NCBI GenBank assembly: GCA_963978545.1
Contig: OZ021725.1
Coordinates: 92,536,305 to 92,600,304 of the forward strand
Direction: 5' to 3'
DNA from: Linyphia triangularis
Taxonomy: Eukaryota; Arthropoda; Arachnida; Araneae; Linyphiidae
Length of the DNA stretch: 64,000 nucleotides
The notes beneath the pieces are model-generated. The model made no database searches. It had not been told where the DNA came from and saw nothing but the letters and a program-made list of their open reading frames with translations. A program made the position numbers and the translations under genes. Shown here piece by piece: positions 22,750-34,066 of this stretch. Within the stretch, counting starts at the first letter, position 1. The number at the start of each line of letters is the position of its first letter.

Positions 22750-25139
22750 AATATTTAAAGCACTATGTGAACTTTTTAAAAAATAAAATTGAGTTTTTAC
22801 TTAGTAATACTTCCCAACACGTAAAAATTATAAAGGATTTAATAAAAAAAGTTTGAAGGGTACCAAGTACCCTAAACCCCAATGAAATTGGGATGGCAGA
22901 TATCAAAATCTTCTCTAACTACTAATTCGGCCACATTGAGTATGTTCTTAATTGTAAATAAATTCGTAAATAATCCAGGATGATGTTGTGTGTTTTATGG
23001 GTTCCATGGTACCAAACTCTTAAAGATGAAACACATATTTTATTACTGAGTGACAACTTAATGAAATGAGTGCTTGGAGCGCGTCCAATCTGTTTTAATT
23101 ACGTATACACAGAGAGAGTATCATACAAAGGAGGGGAAGGGTTTTTATCTTCTTTCCACACATGCGCACAGGCAGTAAAACACTTATTCGTAATTCCCAA
23201 CAGAATATATATCCAACTCTACCAAAATTGTACAACTCAAAAATTTATTTATCAGCTCACATAAATGATATACATTTTTTTCTGGAAAATTATTAATTAT
23301 AGTAATTTTATTCGGAGTATCAAAAGTAAAAAAGGGTTACCATTTCACACTTTCACAAACCATTCACTTAAGTAGGGGAGATTTTTTTCTAAATCAATTA
23401 GTCAAACTCAGAAATAGTTCAAGTATAAGTCAATCGAAGAAGAACTAAAATAAAGCTTCGTCAGAGAGGGCCTGATTTAAATGACACAGGGAAAGAAATC
23501 GAACACATTAATTTAGTAATGTGTGCTAGTGCCTCCTAGACTACCAAATCTTGTGTTATTCTAAGCCAGAGCATTTTTTTTTAACAAATGGTAATATGAC
23601 CACGATTTTTACTAAAAATTTAATTATTTGAAGGTCTATTCCTAGTTGACGTTAAAATATCGCCAAGCCGATTTGGCGCTGTTTTGTAGGCGATACAGTT
23701 CTAAATTTGGCAACCCCATTTTTTTTATTGACGTGCTTTGGCTTCAACCTTTCTATACCACAAATCATGGAGCTGGTTCGTTTCTCAAATTTTCATATGG
23801 AATTCCGAATTGGCGACATTCTGGGGTAAATTCCTAGTTCACGTTTATGGGTTGGCGCACTTTTGAAAAGTGGCGACAAAGCCAGAATGTCGCCAATTCG
23901 GAATTCCAATATGAAAAACGAACCAGCTCCATGATTTGTGGTATAGAAAAGTTGAAGCCAAAGCACGTCAATAAAAAAAATGGGGTTGCCAAATTTAGAA
24001 CTGTATCGTCTACAAAACAGCGCCAAATCGGCTTGGCGATATTTTAACGTCAACTAGGAATAGACCACATTCTGGCTTTGTCGCCAACTTTTCAAAAGTG
24101 CGCCAACCCATAAACGTGAACTAGGAATTTACCGATCTACAAAAGTATATTGATTAACTCGATAAGAGAAAGTGTCGAGCTATGAACTCTATTTTCTACA
24201 TAACTACAGGTGTTGCATATTCCTCTTCGATGGTTATACTATACTCTCAAAGCAGTAGATCTCAGCCTTCTATTACTTTAGAAGATTTTTTTCTCCATAA
24301 GTACACAGACAAAAATAAGCAGTTAACCATAAACAGTGATCAAGTTCTAATCGGTATACTAAAATTGTCAATGTAGAAGAGTTTTTGGAAGTTAGTTTGC
24401 AATTACACAACTATGCTTAAACTTAACCCACTTATATTCGTTTAGATTCCAAAACATTAAACATTCAGAGGATAAGGTAAAAACAAAATATTTAGAAATT
24501 TTCTGTTCAAAAATGCAATGGGAAGTAAATTAACAACAACCGCAGTAACAAAGGAATAAAATAAATCACACACGTTCATATACATAATTTCAGTACTAAG
24601 TAAATAAAGAACCTTACTCCAAAGGCTTGCACAAAACAAAAAGATTAATTATTTATTTCGCGATTCAATTTATATGTGAAAACATAATTTCCTCATATTT
24701 CCATGAATAACAAAACAAAAATAGTAAACAAAAAGTAATAATCCCGTGTCTGTTTTGTAAACTTTGCTGAGCACGGTTACAGTTATAGAATATGTGAGGC
24801 ACATTGCATAGGGGCTGAACTTTACGTATGAGATTATTTAGAGCATTGGCAAACTTATTTCTAAAACTTTCAATGATTTTAAAATATATTTAAATATAAA
24901 TATAAGTAATTTTTAATGAAAAAACCTCATTGGGGTTTTTGCCTTTTTAGGAAAATCAGTTACCCATTACATATTTTTTTAAAAAACGAAAGAATGGCAG
25001 CATTACAAGCTCCTTCATATTTGTTTTTTGTTTTGAAGGAAACCGCCAAATCAAAAGTTTGTTGAGTCTGAGGTTTCGTTGTTAAAATCTGCTTCCTTGA
25101 TGCTAATCGTAAGCTTTTAATTTATTATTATTGTACAGT
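22108..25139. other. Shared upstream region of FLCN and DSN1
   Basis: The two start codons point away from each other across 3.0 kb, so both promoters and 5' UTRs lie here. No TATA box or CpG-rich core could be placed. The region holds a T run (22721-22748), the nested MITE at 23633-24133 and otherwise AT-rich DNA. A short open frame at 24182-24376 resembles nothing known to me and is probably chance. Confidence 0.6.
23633..24133. mobile_element. MITE inserted into a copy of itself, making a foldback
   Basis: The outer copy is 23633-23824 plus 24067-24133. An inverted 242-bp copy (23825-24066) sits inside it, flanked by the 9-bp direct repeat ACATTCTGG (23816-23824 and 24067-24075). The ends are GGTCTATTCCTAGTTGACG and GGTAAATTCCTAGTTCACG. 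A 9-bp target duplication points to a Mutator-like transposase (inference). The result is a pair of inverted arms of about 185 bp and a second pair of about 67 bp. A third copy's end is at 58680-58766. Apparent open frames on both strands here are the two arms read in opposite directions and are not genes. Confidence 0.88.
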
Positions 25140-28100
25140 ATGAGTAAATGCCATAATACGAGTAAACGTTCAAGTACGAACAAAAGACGTTCCACCTTTG
25201 GAAGACGGAGGAGCCGAAGTTTAGGAGCCTTATCCACCAACGGTAAAAAAAATCTAGACAATATATCGTTCTATCACCAAGTTTGATCTCAGATTAGCTC
25301 TTTCCTCCCATGTAAAAGATGTTCTCAATGTATTACTGACATCAGGGATAGTTATAAAAAATGCAGTTACCCATTTGGATATACTCTGTTAAATTAAAAA
25401 GCCAGCATTCCCTTAGAATGAGTTTTCTTGAATTTCGTTACTCCACCATAAGTTTTGAAAGAATTTGTAAAATTTTGATGGTCAGTTATTTTTAAAAGCA
25501 GTTGTATTTGTGTCCAGTATCTTAGACAGTGATTCAACACCTTTAAATTTTGACTACAAAAACTCGTGAAGGGACTTATACCTACCTGATAGCTATGTGG
25601 TTAGTGCTCTAACCTCGCATATAAAGAGGTTGCGGGTCCGAGTCCCATGTTAGGCATGGGTGTTTGTAAATGTATGTTGGCTTGTCTAATGACGAATGTT
25701 TCGGCGCAATATAGCCCTTGTGTTGCTGATGGCGCCAGATAATCTGAAAACAACCAACCAACCCCTCCTTGGCGACTTTGCAAAATGCAGTCAAGTTGAA
25801 TTGACACTACTACTGAATTGAACTACTGGTTTGCCAAAATGGATGTCAATTTGCACTGGAACTGTATAGGTGCCAGGTTACCATACATGACGTAAAATTA
25901 CCAAAAAAAGGGGTGCGTATAACGCATTCTAACCCAAAGGTGCTTGGTTGAAATCTTGAGTTAGGCATGGATGTTCATTATGGTTGGAATCTGTAAGTCC
26001 TGTCCTGATCCTCAGTTATTGTATTCTAAACTTGCTCATTGAGAGTTCAAACCAACCACAAAGTTGCTTCTAATTCGGAAATAAAATATTTTTTTTTATT
26101 TATTATTATTATTGAATTGTTGTTTTACATATTTTAAACAACAATATTTGGAAAATTATTGTGAGGCATAATTTTCATAAAATAAAAATATTTTCTTTCT
26201 GGGTTGACTATTTTTTCTTCTGAATTGAAAACTTGTATCAAATTGCATTATTTTCTCATTAAAAAACAAACAAACCTTGTGTCTACTGTTAGAAGTATAT
26301 TATTACGATATGATATATATATATTTTCTTCCTTCTCGTAAATGAATTAAAATTGCAAAATTATGATGAATCTAATTGTTATGTTTTTGTTTTATATAAT
26401 ATTAATTTCTGGCAAAGTTACATGAAAAATTAGTTAATATAACTAGGTCAAATACACATTTATAATCTACCAATGCATGGTACACTGACGTGTTCTGTCA
26501 GTCGGGTGTTGTAAGAGGCACACTTGACCTAGTTAAATTATTTTTTTTTCCATGTAAGTTTGTCTCAAATTAATAATTATATAAAACAACAACATAATTA
26601 CTAGATTCATGATAAAATTATAATCTGTGTACAAATAGAAAAAAAAGCCAAAATGTCCCTTGCAAGCAGTAGCCTGTACATAGTATTTATTCTCGAGCAT
26701 TTTTAATGCCAAAATGTACAACCCCTTATTTTAGCAGTGTATTTCCAAGTAAGTGAAATTATCAAATAAAATTTAAAGTTGAGTGCTGCTATTTATTAAA
26801 ATTGTTTTTGTGAAATATTTCTCTTTTTCCTTTAGAAATATGTAAAACCATTGACAAGAACCTGCTTCCCGCAGATAGGCTACAATTGTTAATACAATAT
26901 GCAATAGAGGTAAGTTGTTGGTCTTATTGAATTGTGGTAAATATTAGATTATTTTGGTACAGATGCATTTTAAACTGCGTCATAATGTTAAAAAATATTG
27001 GCTATTTAGTTGGAAAGATAATATCGTATTTTAACATTTGCACTCTAAATAAATTCATGGCAATCACTAAATAGGAAATAAACTTCCTAAAAGTTGTCTG
27101 ATGCACACATGCCAACATTTCTGTGGAGCTTAATTAATCCACTTCCCATCACCTGATCGGGGCAGATAGATTTGATGACAATGTGTTCTATCAAGCTAAG
27201 GGGTTGTCACTAAAAGGATGAATTTAAACATTTTTCTGCAATCATTTTTTAATATTAATAAATCCTATTTCACCAATCATTGTTGAAACATTCTTTTTTC
27301 TTAACAAGTGCATAAATATTCTACTTGTTAGTTTTACTTAATACAACAGCTTGTAGCTTGTAAATACCAACAGAGCCATCTTAAGTTAAAAAAAAAATCC
27401 CAACTATTTCTGCAATAACCATATATCGACTCACTGTCTATTTTTCTTGAATTATCAATTTTTTATATTTTCTGAAATTTTAGGATATTTCTGAAGAAAC
27501 ATATGTCAGTGTTTAGCAACTTTGTTGTTAACAAATAGTATCAATATGATTATGATAACTAAACAACCAAACTATTAATTGTTCAAACAAAATAGCCAAC
27601 ATTCACAGAGAATGGATAATTTGCACATTTTTTAAAATCGAGTGAAATTAGTATATATTTATGAAGAATTTCTTTCTGATTCTAAATATTTAAACAAACG
27701 TTCTTTAAAAAAATTAGTAATTTAAATACTTAGAAAAAAAAATGAGCCAAAACCAGTCCGATCAAAACGTTCAACAAAATCCATGACGTCAAGAGTTCCT
27801 ATTGTTTCTATGGTTATCGCGAGGTTTCTGCCAAATAGTTGGCATTGGTAGACCTTTCGAAACATTTAGAATTGAATAAAAAAAATAATAATAAATGCGG
27901 GAATTGTCCATATTCAGTCTGAACAAATTATTCAGAAGTTGAGTTTAACAAAAGGTTTAAGGTACTACATATTATTAAGTTGACTTTTATTTTGTAACAA
28001 AAAGTTCAGTAAATAATTTATTCAGATTTTCGTAAGATATTGGCAACAGGAAAACAAATTTAACAATTGGTGAACATTTTGTCTGCAAAAAAAGTTCGCC

Positions 28101-31082
28101 AATGAGATAATTCGTAAGTATCATGCTGTATTCGTAAATTCATGAGGCTAATTCATTTGCACTGCAGTTTGAAAACGCCACAATTTAGTTAAAAACTTTT
28201 TTTTGAAGGTTTACTGTACTGTCCCCCTTCTCGACTTTTTTAAAATTAGCAATTTAGCGTCAAATGTGGCAACCTGTCGCCAAGGTTCTCCTGTAACCCT
28301 AGTGACTGTTTGGATTTGGCAACACGGCATGTTTTGATGCCATTTTGGATTTAAAGGCACTGTCATTTTCAATTTGGCGTTTTTTTTAAAAAGTCGCCAA
28401 GGGAGACCATACAGTAAATCTTAACCTAACTTTTATCTATATCATTTAAAAGCATTTAAAAATGTCCCCTCAAAATGCAGAATTACCTAAAAAGACAAGA
28501 GACACTAAACATCAAGAATTCTTACTTCCTCTTACGAAAGGAGAATCGTTACGATTTTGTCACAAATAGCATCATTAGTTGCAGCATTTCTGAAAAAACA
28601 GTTGGATAATAACGGATTTTTACGTTAAATTTCTATGATGCGGACTGAATATGGCTATTTCCTGAAAAATATATCCATGTTTAAAATTTGCAAAATTTAA
28701 GAATTTCATGGTTCTGAGTAACATTGAATTTGACTTTTTAATGAGATTTGGAAGTTGTAATACTGTAGCTGAGACTAATTATGTGCTATAAAAGTACTAT
28801 CCAACCTTTCACTGTATTTATTAGCTTATTTTATATCTATAGACTGCTTTCTCCAAAGCCAGCCAAGATGTTACAGACGATATAGAAGATTTTGAAGTTT
28901 CTAAAAGTAGTAAGTTACTCTATTTTTCTAAATACAAACCAATCTTTGTATTTACTCAAGTGTTTTCTTTTTGTGGTTTATTACCATATTTTGATGTTTT
29001 AATTCACTAAGTCATTTTTATATAAAAGTTATTGTTCTTCAGATTCATCTTTAATGTATTTATTGTAAAACATTTAAAATAAATAAATTAAGAATTGAAT
29101 GTTGGTTATTTGCATGAAGTTGGTTATTTGATAAGAAATTGAATTATTAATATTAGAAGGTTATGGATACAGGCTCACAAGAACAAACAACTGTCATGTT
29201 TGGAAAATGGCCTTTACTTGAAATCAACTGTTTCAAATAACCTGTTTAACTATTGGCTCCTTTATAAGTTTCCACCACTATCTCTATATATATAAGGCAA
29301 AGCCCTCACTCACTGATTCACTCACTCACTCACTCACTGACTCACTAATTCTCCCACTTCCCACATAGTCACAACTCTGAAAATCGGCACAAATATCAAC
29401 AATGGTAAAAATAGAAAAAGTAAGCTATTCCGATCTCGATTAACACACTTTAAGGGGTCGAAAAGGGGTTAAACGTTCCAAACGGGGGACATTCGAAAAT
29501 CCTACTTCCCACATAGTCACAACTCTGAAAATCGGCACAAATATCAACAATGGTAAACATAGAAAAAGTAAACTATTCCGATCTCGATTAACACACTTTA
29601 AGGGGTCGAAAAGGGGTCAAACGTTCCAAACGGGGGACATTCGAAAATCCTACTTCCCACATAGTCACAACTCTGAAAATTGGCACAAATATCAACAATG
29701 GTAAAAATAGACAAAGTAAACTATTCCGATCTCGATTAACCCACTTTAAGGGGTCGAAAAGGGGTTAAACGTTCCAAACGAGGGACATTCGAATATCCTA
29801 CTTCCCATTTGGTCACAACTCTAAATATTGGTACAAATATTAACAATAGTAAACATAGAAAAAGTAAGCTATTCCGATCTCGATTAACTCACTTTAAGGG
29901 CTCGAAAAGGGGTTAAAAGTTCCAAAGGAGGAATATTCGAATGTCCTACTTCTCATTTCGTCACAACTCTAAAAATTGGTGAGAATATCAATAAAGACAA
30001 ACGAAGAAAAAGTAAGTTATTCCGATCTCGATTAACCCACTTTAAGGGGTGGAGCAGGGGTTAAACGTTCCAAACGAGGGATATTCGAATGTCCTACTTC
30101 CCCTTTCGTCACAACTCTGAAATCTGGTGCAAGTATCAACAAAAACAAAAGTATAAAAAGTAAGCTATTCCGATCTCTATTTACCCACTCTAAGAGGTCA
30201 AAAAGGGGTTAAACGTTCCAAACGAGGGATATTCGAATGTACCACTTCCCATATGGTCACAACTCTAAAAATTGGTACAAATGTCAACAATGGTAAACAT
30301 AGAAAAAGTTAGCTATTCCGATCTCGATGAACCCACTTTAAGAGGTCAAAAAGGGGTTAAACGTTCCAAACGAGCGATATATTCGAATGTCCTACTTCTC
30401 ATATTTACACAATTCTGAAAACTGGTGTGAATATCAATAAAGACAAACGCAGAAAAAGTAAACTATTCCGATCTCGGGTGGATCAAGGGGTGGAAAAGGG
30501 GTTAAACGTTCCAAACGAGGAATATTCGAATGTACCACTTCCCATATGGTCACAACTCGGAAATTTGGTACAAATGTCAAAAAAGATTAAACATAGAAAA
30601 AGTAAGCTATTCTGTTCTCGATTAACCAACTTTAAGGGATCGAAAAGGGGTTAAATGTTCCAAACGAGGGATATCCGAATGTTCCTCTTCCAATGTAGTC
30701 ATTTTTCTGATATTTTTTTGCAAATGTTAAAAAAATAAGTCATTCCAATATCGATTAACGAATTTTTAAGGGATGAAAAGACGACGCAACATTGAAACTA
30801 TACGAGGATTAACTTAATGTCTAATTAACTTAATTCCAATACAGCTACTACTTTGAAATTTAGAACTAAGAGCAAACATAAACACAATAAACTATTCCAG
30901 TTTACTATTCACAATTATAAATTTCGTTTAAAATGTCAACAAGGGAAAGTTCCTATTTTGATAAATCAATTTGTCGGGATCGAAAAGGGAGCAAATGTCT
31001 GAAGTGTAGAATACATGAATGTCTTTTGATCGCTAAAATGCTAATGGTAAAATTTCGTAGCGCAGCACGGGTATTCAGCTAG

Positions 31083-31113
<31 letters not shown>

Positions 31114-34035
31114 AATGTACCAACACATTATGATTAGAGTTTTGGCAGTGTGGTTGTAGAACAGTGAAGAGTCAATTTGGAACAATCTATTACATTTAAT
31201 AAAACAGCTCGGAGAGAGAGTGTGAAAGTTACGCCTTAACTGCATGATGATAATAGGATATAGAATGCAATGCGTATTATTATCGAACAGATAGCATAGT
31301 TACACAGTGTCTTGTTAAAAACATAAGAATCGCTGAGTTAGCAAGAGTATTTTATAAACATCAAAGTGAGAAGGCAAGCTTATTGGTGCCAAAAATTGAA
31401 TACTAATTATGGGATATGAATAACAAGAATGCTGACTCTGCAAAGATCTCATACATTAATTTGGTGTGGGCAGTTATCAAAATAAGTTGTTGAATGAATT
31501 GGTTAAACAGGATTTCGGGCTTTGGAAAAAGGAATTAATTTAATGTTGGTTGTAAAAAAGGATTTCTATTATATATATATAAAACTAGTCAAGAATGCAG
31601 TATTCTTAACTAGTTTCTTTTATATATAGTGATGAGAACTTATAACAATACTAAAATAATTAAGTGGAGAGTACTCTCTTCTTAATCATTGTGGCTTACT
31701 TTGTATACTAGAAGACAGGCCTACTAGACCCCATTGAATACGCTGTGGTACAGGGTGTCCACAGATCGGGAAAACCGGGAATATCGGGAAAAGTCAGGGA
31801 ATTCGGTATTTCGGGAAAAATCAGGGAATTATCAGGGATTTTGTCAAAAAGTTTAAAGGAATTTTCCGAAATTAAAATGAAACTTTTAATTTTGACAATT
31901 AAAAATACCTTGCTACCAAAAATATAAAAATCAATTTGAAAAAAAATTTAAAAAAAAAAAAAAAATTCGGATCGCAAGATCGACCACGCAACTTTTCGCA
32001 TTAAAATTTCCTGACAATCACTGAATCTGCTTCCGTTCAGATTTGCCTCAAATCGCCGATAGAATGACTACATTTTTTCCTCATTTTTCTCTTATATTAT
32101 AGTAGTCTATCGGCATTATTTACGTTGATATTTGATGGTCATTTTTCTGAACGTTACGATGGTAAAATGGCCGATATTTTCGTGATTATAGAGGGCAAGA
32201 AACACGTTCTTGCATGCTGCTCATTTTTGTGATGTGTCACTGACGCTATTTCAGAGATTGCACCTGTCAGCCATGGTACAGTTCTGCTGAAACACGGATT
32301 TCAGCATTTTTTGTTGTTGAAATTTCCATCATTCCTGAGACGGATTCAAAACTGCATTACAATTTTATTGGGTTTACTTGCTTGTCTGACAACCAAGGAA
32401 CCTACATACTTTCAGACTTCCCCAAACTTGTGATGTAATGACCACTTTTCTTGCTGATTGCCAGCATCTATCTCTGTTATTTATGCTGGTGTGTGGTGGT
32501 TAGTTTCGCCGAACATTACTCTGATGTTAAGCTTGTTATTGCCGAGATTTTCGCTGCTAAGAAGAGAGCTATCACCGAGATTTACATTCTTGTGATGTTC
32601 ATTTTAGACCCTATTAATCACTATTCCAAGGTTTGTGCCTCAATAGTTGTCTATATCTCCGAGATTTACGCGTGTGATTGTCAATTTCGTAGATTGTGAA
32701 GTCAATAGAATCGCGTCTATTTCAGCGATTTCCATCGATATGTTGGATGCTAACGTTGATATTTACGTTGGTGTGATGGTCATTTTTGCCGATTGTTGCC
32801 TTAATGCAGGGATGTGATTGCTTTCGCCGATTTTTCCGCTTTCGTGAATTTTTCTTATTTTTCCACTTATCAAAGTTTTCCCACAATTTTCTCATTGATC
32901 TCGGAGATTAAAATTTCCTGACAATTATGGAACCTGCATGCGTTCAGTCTTCCCCAAACCACCGATGGAATTATTATCTCCTCCCCCCTTATTTTTCTGT
33001 AATGTTAGACGCTATCGGAATTATTTACATTGGTATGTTACAGCCATTTTGCAAAACGTTACTCTGATGAAATGGCAGTTATTCCTGTAATTATGGCGAG
33101 CGTTATCGCCGTTATTACGTTGCTGTGTGATACTCATTTTCGTCGAGTCTTACTCCAAAATAATAGTTACTGACGTTATTGCAGAGGTTTGCATTTGTTG
33201 GACATAGTACAGTTCAGCTAAAACGCGAATTTCGACTTTTTCTTTTAATTGAAATTTTGATCATTCCTGAGATCGATACAAATCTGTATTACAATTATGT
33301 TGGACTTAAAAGTCTGACAATCACGGAACCTTCTTACCGGGCATTTCGCCTGCACCGGTACGGGTATTTCTGCCGATTGTTGGTTTAATATAATTGTCGA
33401 GATTTGCGCCCGTACGGCGGCCGCTATCACCGATATTTACGTTGAAGTAGCTGTAATTTTCCCTTAGATTTAAGCCGTTTTAACTGAAGCTATTGGCGAG
33501 ATTCGCGACGTCGTTTTGGTGTCATTCGCCTAGACTTCCGCTGATGTGAAAGCTCTATGTACTAACGTACATAGTGCGTATGTGAGGATCATTTTCATTG
33601 TTTGGTTTGAATTAATGATGAATGATTAGAATTTTAATTTAATTTTGCACAAGAAATTAATCCAAATCGTCCCAGTTTTTATTATGTATCCTTATTTAAA
33701 ATTGTAGTTTTAACTGCTATTGAATGTAAAATTGTTTATTTTAACTTGAAAAACAATTTTACATTTTAACTATAGATGTAAGTAATAGTTTAAAGTTAAA
33801 GCATTTTTTTATGCATAATTGTTTAAAATTAATTGTCTGGGGAAAATGTGTTTATTTTGTAAAAATTTTGCTTGAGTATTGTACTTAAACAGCAGCTACA
33901 GCTGATCTTAAACAAAAAAGAAAATTTCAAATAATGCAAATAATGAAATTGAACAATTTGGACAACGAAATTATGCAAATTAAAAAGCCAATGAAAATAG
34001 TGTAACTCCCCCAATCCAACTACATTTGAAGAATG

Positions 34036-34066
<31 letters not shown>

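Noticed and set aside
23646..24053. Two frames on opposite strands with nearly the same protein (MTLKYRQADLALF start)
   Set aside because: They are the two arms of the inverted MITE pair, not a gene pair.
30427..30654. 75-codon frame in the 148-bp array
   Set aside because: Arises from the tandem repeat; the frame is not kept in neighbouring units.
29281..30790. CRISPR-like appearance of regularly spaced repeats
   Set aside because: Units are head to tail without unique spacers, in an intron of a eukaryotic gene; it is a minisatellite.
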